Shown piece by piece: positions 25,301 through 40,300 of a stretch of DNA of 64,000 bases. Position 1 is the stretch's first letter. Each line of letters starts with the position of its first letter. Made by a program: the position numbers and the translations under genes. Under the pieces are notes generated by a model that did not search any database, had not been told where the DNA came from, and saw nothing but the letters and a program-made list of their open reading frames with translations. The stretch comes from Prinia subflava (Eukaryota; Chordata; Aves; Passeriformes; Cisticolidae), in the NCBI RefSeq assembly GCF_021018805.1, contig NC_086248.1:98107239-98171238 (forward strand), in the 5' to 3' direction.

Positions 25301-28300
25301 ATCTTGTTTAATAGTCATGAGCCTGAAAAGGGAGGGAAGGTGGATCAGGAGCACCAAGCACTCCTGATTTTTTTTGAAATTTGAAATGTCATTTTTCCAA
25401 CTCTACAATAGTTACAGTTTCCCATCGGATGGGGACAGCTTCGGGCTGTGTTTGCATCCCCAGGCCCTCAATCTACACCCATTGGAATGTGCAATCTGTA
25501 ACAGAGATTTTGCATATGGTACTTCAAGCATTACTAGAGGTCAGGTTGAAGATACCAAATACAGCAGAACCTCACTCACCATTAAATATTCCTTTGGCTC
25601 ACCAACAGTTTTGAGAAATGGAAAAGAATTCTATTTTAGACTGAACAAAGTATTTTCTATAGCTAGGCTTTTCTAAAGATCAATAAAAGGGAAATTCACC
25701 GTGAAGAATTATGTCAGATTTAAAAAACTGAGATACTCTTTTTAAAATGTTCAGAACAAATCTTTTTCTGCTTTTCCTTCACACAAGCTATTGATTGGAA
25801 CTGAGGAAGCCATTAAATGATTAAATGTTGCAGAATATGCATTTTTATTCAATTAATGTTAAAGCCTAAAGATTTCTCTGTGTTCTGATCGTGGTACATA
25901 ACATAATACTATGCAAATGCGAAAAGAAATTGAAGGAGGATGGTCCAGACGATGTGAATTGTAGTGGTGCTAAATGTGGAATGCTTTATTTCTACTAACA
26001 TTGGTTATATTTTCAGATATGATATGTGAGAGGGGAGAGATATTACCACCTGTGCTGCGGTGCCTTGGCCCTGCACCAGGGATAGCACTGTGCTCAGTAT
26101 GGTGCCCTGTAAATGTGAAGGATAGTCAGTGATCTTCAGTGCTTATGTTTTAAAAGAAGGATAAAATGGGCACAGAGTGAAGCTGCTGAAGGCTCTTCTG
26201 AAGGGTCTTCAAGGTTGCAGACTACTGCTCCTGCCCTGCTCACCCTTGGTCTCTTGGGGACCCTGTAGCTCCCCTAGGGGAATTGCAAGAATTAGCATCA
26301 GCATTAATGAATTTTGAATCCAGCAACTGACTTTAAAAATGGACCCTTTAAAAAAAATAGTTTTGTGGTTAGCATATTTCTAGACGGATAAGCTGAGCTG
26401 GATTTCCTTGCGTCAGCCTTGGGCTGTCTGTAGCTTGGGGGGACTAAAAACCCAGATTTCATTCAGGCAAGCATTTAGACAACAATCTGAAGTTAACCCA
26501 AAAACTTATCTGTAATAGAAGAGGGGGAAAATGAAGAAAAACCTACCAAAACCAAAAAGAAGAGGCAAAAGAAATGCAGGTAGTCACACGAGCTGCTTTA
26601 ATGAGGAAAGTTACGGGAAATGTGTGGCAGCAAGGGATAGCGGTGTCCCGCAGGTCTGTCACTTTGCGGCAGACCCTGGCAGGAGCCAAAGCTGCTTGCC
26701 AGCTGTTTGTGGTGGAGCTCACAGCTTCAGTCTTTCCCAGGGGCTGGGCGGCTCTTGGATCTTGTTCCGTGTTTCGCCACGATGAAAATCAAAATCAATT
26801 GGCCTTGTTCTTTCCGAGTGTGCGTGCGCAATCAGCGTAATTGAACGGGAGCAGCATCCCCAGGCTGCCATTGTCGCAGCCCTTGCCTACTCAGCTGATT
26901 GCGCCTGACCTCGGCTCACAGCTCATCCCTGTGGGCCGGGGAAGCTGCAGTGCATCACCAGCGATCACGTCTGTCTTTCTGGAAGATGGAAAATGTTTAT
27001 TTGCATAGTATTTCCCGACTCCATTGATCTTTGGGGAGAGCTGATTGTGAGGGGGAATTTGTGCATCCTAGGTGGATTGGAAAGCAGCGCTGCACTGATG
27101 GCCTGCTGACTGCCCTGCTTCCCTGTTTCTCAGGCTGGGGAGTCTCAGGCAGGATTATATGGCTGTGTTGTCTGGAGGGTAGTTGGTAACACCATGGCAC
27201 TTCCACTTTTACTCTATGATCCCAGGGGGAGGTTCCAAGACCTCTAAGGAAACTGCCTCTCAAAGGCTCCAGGTCTACACAGGACTACTTCCTTTGTTCA
27301 CCTCCTTTGTCTTTGCCTCCTTTGTTTTAGCAATGAGCCACACAAAGCAAACAGGTTTCAGGTAAAATCCAAGCTTCTGTTTTTGTCTGGTTGTTGACAT
27401 CAGTCCGTCCTCCAGCAGGACTTAGCTTTCACATTTGTGGGTGTGGACTCTGTGAACTCATTCTTCTAATGCAAAAGAGAACTGGAGCAGAGCATGGCTT
27501 TTATAAGCAACCAATGCATTTTTATTGAAATCAGGCAATTAAGAATTGAGCTATTCTGCTGTAAAGCAGGGAATTGAGTTCTGCCAGTGCAAGCAAACCC
27601 CTTGAGAGCAGTCTGATTTTTCTTATTAATTTTGGCTTGCTCAGTTATCCTCTCCCTCTCCAATATGTCGTAGAAAAGTCATTGCACGTCAGATCTTTGG
27701 TGTGGCCCAGCATAGCTTATATTGTGTGGGCTGGAAAAGACTTTTAAAATCTTGCAGTCCAACCATTAACCCAGCACTGCCAAGCCACCATGTCCCCCAG
27801 TACCACATCTACATGTCTTTTAAATACCTCCAGGGAGGTGACTCTACCACCTATGTGGGCACCTTGTTCCAATGCTTGGCCACCCTTTCAATGAATGAGT
27901 TTTTCCTAATATCCAATAGAAACGTGCCCTGCCACAACTGAAGGCATCTCCTCTTGTTCTGTCACTTGTTACCTGGGAGAAGAGACTCTGTGGTTCCTAC
28001 CTGGCTACCACCCCCTTTCAGGCAGATAGAGGGTCACCCCCCTGAGCCTCCTTCTCTTCAGGCTAAAAAAACCCAGCTCCCTCATCCGCTTCTCATAAGA
28101 GTTGTGTTCCAGGCCTTCCACTAACTTTGTCCTTTGTTCTGCCCTCCCTCGTTATCCCCACTGTCTTATTTCTGTGGAGGTTTCCTGTGGCTATGGGATG
28201 TATGGCAGTGGTGTGACTGGCCCTCCTCAGCACACTGCTGGGCAGTGCCTTCAGCCCAGGGAACTGGAGCACTGTGTTTATTTCTTAATCCACGGCAACA

Positions 28301-31300
28301 CTATTACAGGCACAGCAGTGCTGCTGAATTAACATTTGTCCAGCTGAGAACAGTTTGGCTTTCAATAAATAGCAGCCTTTTTATCTGTCGTAATTTGTGT
28401 GTGTTGAGCAGTGAGCACCATGACTCATGATGGCAGGATGTGTAAGGACGGTGGAGCTGCAGCAGAGGGGAGCAACACAAGTGTAGCTGAAGGGAAGGAC
28501 CTGGACCTGTGGTAGGAACAGAAACAGGGCTGGGATTTTATTTTAGTGTTAAGGTGAGCTGACCAGGAGGTGGCTCTGCAAACAGTCAGCTCCAGCCTCT
28601 TAACCCTCAGTGGTCTTGTGCCTGCACTCAGAGTTGTGCTGGCCCAGTGGGGAAATGTGTGGGAAAGTGGCCAGCACCCAACCAGAGCAGCCTGCAGCCA
28701 GATGGGCTTACACTGCCTAGGAAATTCCATCTCAGGCTTCCAGATTTTCACAGAACTGTTTGACTGTGTCCTTTGCATGTCTGCATGTGGTCTCCATCGA
28801 CACTACTCACCTCCAGCTCCTTCTGGAGACTTGTTCTTTCCAAAAAATTTCAAGCAGTTATACAAAGAGATTTAGAGAGAAATGCATGTACAGGACACTT
28901 TCCTTCCACCTGTCAGATTAATTCTCTGTCTTGATCTTTAGATGAACAGTACTTCTGTGGTAAGACCATGCTTTAGAGAATGAACTGGTTTGAACTCGAA
29001 CTTCTGTTTCCTTTTGAATACATAATGAAGACTTCAGTGGGGCAGGGAAAGCGAGTGGTGAGAGCTTTGTCCTGGGGGGATGAGTTCAGGCAGAGTGCTT
29101 AACTTGCAGCCCATATGGTTGCCTTCATTGCTGGGCTCATAGATACTCTGAGGAGAGACCATGTGCCTCCCTGAGCTCCCTCTTCTTTCCCCCTCCAGCT
29201 AAACTGAAAAGTCTCAGTGAAAATGCCACAAGGCCTCATCATCTCTCAGTCAAACAGGACACTGCTTCTGGACAGACATAGTTAAAGCTGTGGCTTCTCT
29301 CTTTGTCATGCAATTTGAGCAGCAGGAAATAGTGAGGCTTGCACATTTTGTGTAGTGATAATTTCATGTTTAGCTGTGCTTTGCAATAGTGGACAATATG
29401 GTGTTTTATGACTGCTGTATTCTTGCCTTTGAAGGAAGAGGAGCTAATTGGAGACTTCCTTTCCTCCTGGTTGAAAAGGTCCAGATTTCCAGAGCACTGC
29501 ACCCATCACAATTATGTCTTCCCTGTGCTCTGTCAGAAGCCCTCTGGGCGTTCAGACAGCTGCTGAGCAGTCCCTTCCCCTGGCTAGTGAAAAGAACACA
29601 CTCTGTATCGTGTCTCAGTCATTGCCCCGGAGTCTGGGGAGTGCAGGCTCCTGCAGCAGAGCTCTGTGTGCTGTGGGTGGTAGGGAATACAGCATTGGGG
29701 GTTCCTCTGACAGCCACAGACATGTCTGTGTGCACAGTCGAGGTGTGCTGGCTGAGGCTGATCTCAGATCATGTCTTCTCTGGTTTTAGACTAAAATGCC
29801 AGTTTCTCTCAGCAAGGAACCTGCTTAATGACTCAGCTCATCCCCCTTTGCTCACTGGGGAGTTGAACACCTTAGTGGGCAATAGAATATTTGGTAAGGC
29901 ATCTAATGGCCTGACTTTTGAGCCAGTTCCCACAACAGGCTAGCAGGATCCACAGAGCACTTATGAGCTTTAGCGTCCTGGCACAGAGCAGAACATCAGC
30001 CCTTTCCTCAGGGATCCCATAAAGACACAGCTGCCTTCCTATGAGTTTCAGGCTCATGCCTCTGGATGGTGCTTTCCCCTGTGGCTGCTATGCACTCTAG
30101 CCCAGCCACCCTGCTTCTGGCAACTCAGATTCAAAGCCCTCAGAAATGAAACAAAAATACCCATTTCTTTGTTGTTGGTTTTCTGGGATGACTACTGGTA
30201 AGTCAGACACACACAAAAGCATGGGCAAGTTCAAAGTCTTGCCATGCAGCTTAATCTCTCCTGCTTGTGGAAAGTTTTGAGTTTACCCAGGTGAAGGGCA
30301 CAAACTGCTCTGGGAAATGGAGGTAGGGAGAAGATAAAGCTGGGATGGATGTAGAGCAGAAGAGAGAAGGGCTCAGTGCTGCTTCTTCCTTATTCAGTGA
30401 GCAACCACTGCTGCTGGTGGCCACACATCTTAGGCCTGCTCCCAGGCCATGGGTAAATCTCTTGCTGCAAATCCCCAGAGTCCTGAGATAGGTGGGGATG
30501 GCTGTAGGAAAGCATCTCTCAAGGAATTTGCCTGCCGAGGCTGCTTTCCCCCACGTCAGCAGTGCTATGGGAGCATGATCTGCCCACCAGCCTGGAGCAG
30601 TGACGTTGCATTCCATCTTTTCCTGACAGGGAAACTTTTTAGAGGGGTTTGATCACTGTGCAGCCATTTCAGAAAGCTGACAGCATTTGCTAATGCTGAG
30701 CTCACACAACCGTGCGAGTCATGAGTCACACTGTGAGCTGGTCTCATTTTTGTGCAGTATGTCAGATCAGCTGGGGAGAAGGAATGCCAGGGCCTGTTCA
30801 GGGAAGGGCTGCTGTATTATTTTTCTTACTAGGACTTTTTTTTTTTCTTCCTTTCATCTCTTTGTTTTCTTACATGTGTGATGACTTGCCTATTTCAGGC
30901 TGATTGCTCTTTCAGAACAGAGCCTTACAGCGATGGAGAGTGCCAAGGGTTACTCATGGGGGATACTGAGGCCGTTCCTTCCTGAGCACTCAGATATCCC
31001 AGGCCAATAGCAGACACTGCTGGGAGAATGGTTCACGTTTCTGTGTGCAAAGCCAAGCTCTGAAGTGCTTCCCCCTTCACTGCCCAAGCAAGACTCTCAA
31101 GGAAAATTGTCCCTGAATCAAAAATGTCAGCCAGGCCTATGGGATTTTGCAGACAGAGATTAAGCTCTCTTTCTATATCTTCCTCACCAGAGTGAAGAAA
31201 GGCAGCCCAGGCTGATCTGTATTAGACCTGAAAGGAAACACAAAAGGCTCGAAGTGTAAAATGCTCCCAGACCCACTGCTGAGCTGAAGTATAGACCCTG

Positions 31301-34300
31301 TTTCACTTGGCTTGGAGATCTGTGTGTCTCTGCCCTGCTGTGCCCTGGGAAACTGCATGATTTCACTGCCAAGCTCAGAGCTCTTTCTGAAAGGTGTCAG
31401 TGGCATTAGAGAAGCCCAAATGAAAACTCAGGGAGCACCCACCCCCAGGTCCCCATCCCTAGGAATATCTGAGCAGATTAAAGAAGAGATAACTGAGCAT
31501 CTCCTCTGGTTTTGTTGGTGGCAGGCAGCAAAACATCAACAAAACATCAAGAAAAGCAGTTTTCAGATGTGGAAAAGGCAGGCAAGGTCTTCAAGGGGCA
31601 GGAACACACTGCTGGCAAAGACTCACACTGTTCCTTGCATTTTCTTTTCTACAGGAACTTCAGAGAAATCCTCATTTGATCATGGATGGAGCTAGCAGAT
31701 TCGATATCATGCAAGGAGAAATAGGTAAGGTGATACTCTTGATTTGGAAGAGATTTGCACAAAGCAATAACCTGTCAGTGCTTTGCCATGTTCCAAGTGC
31801 TCAGTGGGAAGATGTGGTCCATGGTAGCTGCAGTAAACAATCAGTGCAGCTCAATCTACACTGGCACAAGTCCACACACAACTTATTGCAGATATTTAAC
31901 AGGATTCCTAAATGCATCAGCTCAAATCTTTGTTACTTTTGTCTGGCGTCTGCCTTCTGTCTGTGTGAGGCCAAGCTTAGAAATGGAGATCCAGCTGAGA
32001 TGAGGCAGATGCTTCAAGAAGAGGGTCAAACACAGTTAAGTGTAAGTGGGTAAGTAGGCATGGCTCCAGCAGGGGTAGGAGTGAATTTTATTTCCATCCT
32101 AATGTCTTCATTTGACTGTCAGTGTTTTCCTTCCTGAGGATATTTCTGTCCAACTCTTCTGATACTTACCCAGTATCAGAGTATGTATCTGCACCCTGTG
32201 TCAGTTCCATCTTGTACTCCTTGGCCATGTTTGTCTCTGGGAGCAGCTCTGCTCCCATGTAGAAAGAAATGCCTTTCCATTTCCCACCCCAATGAGAAGT
32301 CTGAGGGTTTCCTGAGGAGTGTTCTGGGCTGCAAGTCTCAACGCGACTGCAAAAGATAGGAGCAGGCTGAAAGTAGAAAGGGATGGCTGGGTGACAGCAG
32401 GACTCCCAGTGGGCATTGCTGGTGAATCCTGGGCAGTGCTTCAGCGTTTTGGAGGGGGGAAAGGAGACAGAAGAATGTTGGTTGCTTTTAGCAAAGTGGT
32501 TCCTAGATGCTGCAGCCCATTGCTGCTCTCTTTCTAAAGAGTCAGCTGTGATCCAGAACAGCAAGTAAATGACTGAATGCACTGGATTCTTCCCTCCCCT
32601 GAGGTGACTGCTGGATGCTGGCTGCCCTGGGCTCCCTGACACTGCGAAAACAATTTTTGGAAAATGTTTTACCAAAGGACCAAGGATTCCAGGATGATTA
32701 TGCTGGGATTTTTCATTTCCGGGTATGTATCCCCTGTGGTCTTGGTACCTCTTGAGTTTGGCTGGTTGGATTGCAGAGGGGTCCAAACTGCAGCCCCACA
32801 TCTCAACATCCTTTAATGCTTTGGTTCTTCAGTGCTGACTCCCAGCTTGGAGCTTTGCAGAAAATCCTGAATTTTTTAATGATTCCTTGTGCTCCAGGTG
32901 GTGCAATTGCACTTCAGGGAATTTGATGCCCTTTTCTGAAAGTTATGGCTGTACAGGCAGCAGTACCAGCTGTTCAGAGAGATTTGTGTACATATATGTT
33001 TTAGGTGGCATTCTGGTGGCTGCTTTGATTTGGGCAGTCTGTTATGGCTGTCATCTCACCTGCACTATCTATTTGGGCTCATTTTCTGTTTCCCCACTTC
33101 ACCTTGCCCTTTTAGCTTGTTGAAATGGCTGGAAATTACAAATCCTTGGAGACAGATCAGAGGAACAGTGTTTTGATATTTTGAAAAGAGATTTGTTTCA
33201 GAGAGAGGAACAAGGCATTTTAGTAAATCTCACTTTCTACCAACTCCTAAAATTGTCTGAATCTCCCAAGAGGGTGACTCGGGTAGCAACTGGCAGGCTC
33301 TACTTGCTTGTATCTGAGTCAAACAAATATCTGGTGGGATTAAAAGAGTTTGTAGCACCGTTAAACTCCAGAAGCTAAACTGGATGTAGAGAAAATCAGG
33401 ATAAACTCAGCCATTCCTCATCCCCCTTATTTCACAAATCTCTTTTGTTTTATGCAGTTCAGCACCAAAGAGCTCTGGCAATGAGACTTCTTTGACCTCC
33501 TTGGCTCTTGTGGAGCAGCACCAGGAGGATTATCTCGTGGACAGTCTAAATTTTGCCCTGTTATTTGCTCCTTAGAATACCAGATGTTTCTATCTTGGCC
33601 CATTTCCAGTATACACTGTCACAGTGTATGAGATAAACCAGCTGAAGGGACACCAGTCTGCTTAAAACACATTAAAAGGATGCAAGCTAGATTGTCTTTC
33701 ATGGGAGCTTTGAAAAGATTAGTTAGGTGCAATCCTCAAATCTTAAGCAGTATAAATACCTTACAGTATTTGAAAATGTTTTCCCTGTCATCTCATCTGC
33801 AAATCAATGCAACTGTTTCTGGCTTTCCTTGAGCAATAAACCCCCGAGAAAGCTCCTCTGAATGGAAATGCTTCTCTGCAATGCTTTTCAATTATTCCAT
33901 CAAAGATATTTTACTGCCATCCACAGGCTAAGCCACCAGTCCTCAGTTCAGTGAAGAATCGCAAACAAGGCATAGCATACGCCAATACAAAAATTTTAGC
34001 TTATAACTTTTTTTCCACCATTTTGGAACTGGAGCATGTTGCCTCTCAGGAATAAAAGGGCTGCTCCAGTGTTCCTGTACAGCACGAGCTGTTCAGCTGC
34101 AAGAGTCAAGGGTGTTAAGCACTTCATCAGCTGTAGTTAAAATGGGCAATGTTTTTATCTAGGGAATAATTACAGTGATGTTATTTCCCCAGGAATTAAG
34201 TTCGTCCCAACTCTGTATAGGAATCCTTTTCTCTGCCACAGAAACTGTGGTGCCTATGAGGCAGAGTGTGTCACTCCTTGTGACAGTGAGGAGCAGCACT

Positions 34301-37300
34301 TCAGCTTGGGAAAAACCAGAAATATTCTCCAGGAGAGTACGGGGGGTTATTGCACAGCACATCAACTCACGACTAGAGGGATCTGCCCTGGGTGTTAATG
34401 TCCCTGCTTTCAGGAAGAAATGGATGAAATCTTTAAAGACCATAAATGGTCAAGAGCTCAGTTTCAGGAAACATCCAAAAAGTGCTTTTTAACACCATAC
34501 AAAAGGTTGGTGTTAGTTGATAATTGATAGACATGCAATTTTTCACCTTACTTGATTCCAGAACTGGATTTTTCTAAGATCCCTGTCCGGGAAGGGAAAA
34601 AAGAGGCAAAATAACCCCACAGCATTCTCCCTTTGACCATCAGGACCCTAGATGTGTTATTGTCATCTTAGGACTGTCCATTTCTTTTTCCTTCTCTTAA
34701 ACCCAGGAAAATAAAGTCCTGATTTAAAAGTCTCATCATAAATGTGGAAGTGAAGAATTTCCCTCTTTGCATCCTGCCTAAATAGCAATCCTTGGTTTTA
34801 TTTACTACTAAATTCACTGGTCCAGTACTTAAATTCCATAAAGGGATAGAAAGAAATTTCATTAAGCCAGACTCAAGCCAAAAAGTGAGCCTCTCTAAAA
34901 GCAGGAGACTGGCTTCTCCTGTACCACTCTTGTTCTTCCAGAGCTAACTAAAATAATCTGTGACAGTCAGGACAAAGCAACTGTCTTTATCCAGCTGAAG
35001 AAAAACACAGTGCTGCATTCAGATGGCCTCCAAGCTTCAGCTCCCTACCAAATATGGCCAAGGAACTTGACTTTTGGAGAAACATCACTCAGTGGGTTTG
35101 GACTGCAGTAATCCCCACAGCAAGTTCCGTATGTTTTCCTCATTTGCCTGTTGTGTTTGCAGATGAAGCACTGCGGGGAGGTGTGGCTAGATGTCACACC
35201 TTTTCTCCATACAGACCTGCTCCTAGGTGTTGGCTGGTGACAGAAGGGCTCCTTGGGTGACTGAAAGGACAGCTCCTTTTGGACAGAGCTTTTGCCTGTC
35301 TCTCCTTCGGGCAGAGGACAGTCAGTGGAAGGCTTTTCCTCAAGCCCCCTCCTGCCAAAATCAAGCAGAAGCCTCAGATCTCTCCTGGAGCTCAAGTTAG
35401 AGGTTCCAACCCTGCCACCTCCTGCCACCACTAATGTAGGAAGAGAGGGGCCTGGGTGAGGCAGAACCTGCCTCAGAAGTAGGATCAGACCTGCTTTCAG
35501 CTGAGCAGTCTGTAAGCTGCTTTGCTGCTGGTCTTGTGTTTTTCTAGCAGAACAGCTCATTTTGGGGTTTTTCATTGACCGAAGCTGTTGAAATAAAATC
35601 ATGCTAGACTAAATCTATTGCTGGCATACTTCCACTAGAGTCCTTAGCATTACTGCAAATAAGAGCTTGGCCTCTTATGATTTCGAATCATGCTAAGCTA
35701 CATTAATCTGCTAATGACTCTGGAAATGGCTCCTTTAGTTCATCCCCGCAGATCTCTAGTCCTGTCTTTTCCCTTGAAAAGTTTCACCAGTTGGATCAGC
35801 TGGAGAAACACCTGCTCTGTCCACATGCTGGAGAGACTGCCTGTGTCCTTCTCATCCATCAAGGAGACTGATAACACCTCAAAACAGTCTTTAGTCACTA
35901 CACTGTCTCTGTCCATGACAGCGTGTCAGAGTCTTAATTGAAGCACAGAGGAAAGAAAATTTAGAGGCTGGATCTTGACAGAGGCTCTCTGGCCAAGAGC
36001 TGTGCGGGAAAATCCAAGCATTGCTGCGGAGTGAGGCTCATGGAACCCACCTGTGTGATTGTTCTTTGTCTTCTTGAAATCTTTCTACTGCCCAGGAATA
36101 TTCACATATTCCCCATGTTGAACCTTTCCTCTTACTGATTGCAGGACTAGCTGTACTCCCCAAGGGCTTTCCCTGCCACTGGGAAATCCAGCCAATTGGT
36201 AACTTGTTTAGCAATGGGGACCATTGGCCTGAGGCTCTTCAGGAGTGAACTTCCACATATCCATGCTTTAGATTAATTCCTGTGTTAGTTCAGGAGGCTT
36301 TTTCTTGGCATGGACATTAGTGCTTAAAAGAGACTCATTATTTTATTTTCTCTCTCTCTTTTTAAAATATATTTTTATTCTATTTATTTCCAGTTCTGGC
36401 AATATGGAGAATGGGTGGATGTAGTGATAGATGACCGGCTGCCATTCCTAAATGGAAGATACCTGTCTGTACAACCCCGAACTTCAAATGAGTTCTGGCC
36501 ATCCTTGCTGGAAAAAGCATATGCCAAGTAAATATACCTGGTCTGTTCTTCCACCCAGTGCTGAATGCTTTCTGTGGGTGGTTTCACCCTCTGCCTTGTG
36601 CAAAGCACACAGGAAGAGGTTCAGGCTGACAGCTGCTCTGTGGTACTGTGCTTATGCAAGGAACCGTGGCTGCAGCAAACACAGAGCCAACAGAAACTGG
36701 GGATGTTGGCCTTGGGTTAGACCTAACTCTGCCCAGCCCTAAAGGTAGCCAGCCCTAAATCTACCCAGTTTGACTCTGGGATGTTAATGCCTGAGAAGCA
36801 AAATGAGCAGGGCAATGGTTGGCAACACAAAAGGGCCTGGAATGTCCTCCTTATTTCAGGCAAACTTGTTTGTCTCTGTTTTTCTTTCTGTGTTGTCCTC
36901 TGTTTAAAACTGCAGAGTCTAAGCACAGATTACCTTTGTTTACAGTCACTAATCAGAGATCATGTGGATATTTGGAGCAGGCAATGAGAGGAAGCATGAC
37001 TGAGGAACATAGCCAGGCACAGCACACGTGCTCCTAGGACTCTCTGCTCAGCTCTCACTTCACAGACAGCTCTGATTCTTAGCTGAGGTCCCCAGAGTAT
37101 GCAGGGTAAATAATGCCTAATAAAGAGGGAACATTTTTAAAAATCCTCTGGAGAGGAAAGGGATCACATTGCTGTCCCTTAGCATTTGCCCGTTTTCCAT
37201 TATTAAAAATGCTGAAGAAAAAGTCCTGTGTTAGGGGTGGTATGAAGGGCTGGAACTTGGTACCTGAAGCTGGTGCAACATTTGCAACGCAGTGGACAGG

Positions 37301-40300
37301 AAATCAAGAAAAGAGATAATAATTTTGGCAGATTTGGTCAGGAATAAGCAGATGTTAAAGCAGCATGAGAGCGACTCAGGAAGAGGATGCATTTTGCCCT
37401 GAGAGATCTCAGAAAAGTTGACTCAGGATTCAGTATCAATTTGCTGCATAAGATTTTAATTACAATGCATACCAAACCTCTATTAAATTAAAGTTGCAAG
37501 CAATGCTGTTTATGAGATTCCCATTTGAGAAGTTATTCCCTGGTGCCCAAGACAAATTCTTTTCATCAGTGTAGGACAAGGACAACTCTTCAAAATACAA
37601 TTAGCTGCAGACTTCATTTGATTACATTCATTAAATACAGTGTGTATGGTGGGTTTAACAGCATGCTCTACCTGCTCTAAGTACGGCATGTTCCAGCTTA
37701 TTTGCTGTCTCAATAAAAACCACACGATAAAAACAACAAGGACTGTGTTGGCAATATTAAATTATTATCCTATTATTGCGCTCTAGCAGAGTGAACTGGG
37801 AACAGTGCTGAGAACTCATTTCTGCCTTGCCCTGGAAGCGTGGGTAAATACCTTCACCTCTCTTTTCCTTTTTCTCGTTTGCAAAAGGAATACTGGCCAT
37901 TTTTGGGAAGAGTCCTGTATAAGTACAATGTAGAAACTAACAGTTCAGCTCCATTTGACCGGAAACATCCATTTGATCTAGTCACCCTTGGCTCCCTTCC
38001 TGTTCAGAAAAAAGAAACCGGATGCTTCAAGATGAGATGCGGCTCATCTCCCCAAAATGCCTGTGTTGGCATGAGATGCACTTTCTATTTTCCACTGTCT
38101 GTAAATGGCTCTGGACAGCTGCCTCAGATGGGGATGAATACATAGAAAAAGCTCCCCCTTTGTCTCGTTCCTTCCCCAAGGCATGTGTTGTACCTGGCCA
38201 AGTATTTCGATCACGTTTCCTTTCATTACCTGGCCACAATGTCTGCACACCCTGGGCTCCCCTGTGCTCACCACCTCAATGCACACGTTCATTTTTAAAG
38301 CAAGCACTGTGCATTGTTTATGAAAACACAGTGTAAGGACTAATTAACTTCTCTCTCTCTTTTTTCTTTTTTTTTCTTTTTTTTAAAATATTTTAAAATT
38401 TTTCCGTAGGCTGCAGGGCTCTTACCAGAACTTGAACGGAGGCTACCTCTCAGATGCTTTAGTAGACTTCACAGGTGGGGTCCAAGTGCAGTTTTCATTG
38501 AAGGATCCACCTCCTGATCTGGAGGAGATCCTGAAAGCAGCTGACAAATCTCGGTGCCTCATGGGGTGCAGCACCTCAGGCCAGGTGAGTCACAGGGCCC
38601 GTCAGGTGCCTCTCTTGGTTTACTGTGTTTGCACAAAGCTTGCTCTTTGGAGGGGAAAGGAAAGTCCATAATCACTCTGTAAAATAGTTACAGTTTATGG
38701 ATGCCTGAAGGGATCGTGGCAGCAGAAAGTAGATAAGATTATTTGATAAGGACTGTAAAGGAATCTGGGCAGACGTAGATGGATTGGTCTGTTGGAGAGG
38801 GGGCTGCAGCTTCTCTCCTGGCTAATTCCACTGCAATAGAGTGGAGTCCAATTGCAGCAGGCCTGATTTCAGCCTCATAACTTTGTGATCAACTCCGGCA
38901 ATGCCAAACACACCTTTCTTCTGTAAGAGGATGCAATTGTCTCATTGTGGCTTGCAGGCTTACTGGTCCTAATGCTGGGAGGTTGCAAAAGGCTTTGTGA
39001 TACTCAGCAAGTACCTTTGATAAAATGTCTCCAAGGCTTCCCTTGCAGCATGTGACATGTGACTGCCAAGTGTGTGACACTGCTCCTGTGGTGCCTGCTT
39101 CCTCAGGACAGGAATCCTGGCTGCTGCAAACAAGCCAAGGACTATTCCCTCAGCTCAGGTGGCTGACCTGGCTGTGAGTGGCAGGCAAATTCTGCAGTCC
39201 CCCAGTCTGACTGCAGGTCACCCAATCCAGGTCATTCTGCAGTTGCAGCAGCTCTGGACCATGGAAGAACTTGCAAAGTGTAGATCTGTAGCTTTGTAAA
39301 ATTTCCTGGCTTGCTTATGGTTGCAGTGGGAACAACAGTCACATTCCTGTGGAGTATCTCAGTGTCTGAGATAGTGGTGTGGTCAGACCCGAGGTTTTGT
39401 TTAGTGTCGTGGCAAATGACAGTTCTGGGAGCTGGTGGCTGTGTCTTTACAGTGTGGCAGAAGCTAAAAGCTGTGTTTTCTCCCTTCTGCAGTCAAGGAG
39501 AAACATAGAGCTGAGGAATGGGATTGTACAGGGTCATGCCTACACCGTCACAGGAGCTGTGAAGGTAAGATCAGGGACTTGTTCCTGCCTGGAGATCTTG
39601 TACTGACGATCCGCTACAGGGCAGTTGCACTGCTGCTCCAGTCAGAGTGATTTGAATTAGCTTCACACTTAGGGGGAATTGTTGAAAGCACATAGTTCAA
39701 ATTCCAAGAGATGGAAGGACTCTGGCACAACAAAAAGAGGGAGGATATCCGAATCCATGTTGTTTTCTAATGGAAAATACAACGTAATTTTACTTTTGTT
39801 TTGGGGCACTTCAGCAGCAAATACAATATTTCTGGAGATTTTTGTTCCATGCTGACTCTTAAAAATGTGCTTTTGTGTTTCAAATTCAGCTAGAAGCACT
39901 GGCTGAAATTGTGGGATTTGTCATATGATGCAAATCTACATTTGTTCAGCTCAATCACAAGCTGCCAAAAATCACTGTGTGAAAAGTAAATCGCTGGTCC
40001 AAGAACAGCATTTCTCCATCTTTTAAAGTTGTTGTACTCATGCAGAACTGCTCCTGGCTGAATATTAATATTGATGATCTGAGAACCAATTTATCACATG
40101 GATCAAAAGAAATTAAGGATTTTTTACAGCCAGAAGTCAGAACATGGCTTAGCCCAGTAAGCTGTAGTGCACACAGGGAGAGTTAACAGTGAAGAAGGAA
40201 ACCAAACAATAGCTGTGCTGTCAAGCAAGATAGCTACAGAACATTTGAATCTTGGAACCTAAAACACTTTGGAAAAGGGATGTTGCTCTCCCTAAGCTAT

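Noticed and set aside
29389..29943. + strand 184-codon frame in intron 1
   Set aside because: No domain, no similarity to calpain and no phase-compatible acceptor/donor pair that would add it to CAPN13.
32166..32801. Minus-strand 211-codon frame
   Set aside because: Runs antisense across CAPN13 exon 3 and intron sequence, with no recognisable domain.
35045..35602. Minus-strand 185-codon frame in intron 3
   Set aside because: No recognisable family. Low-complexity Ser/Pro/Arg composition typical of a chance antisense frame.
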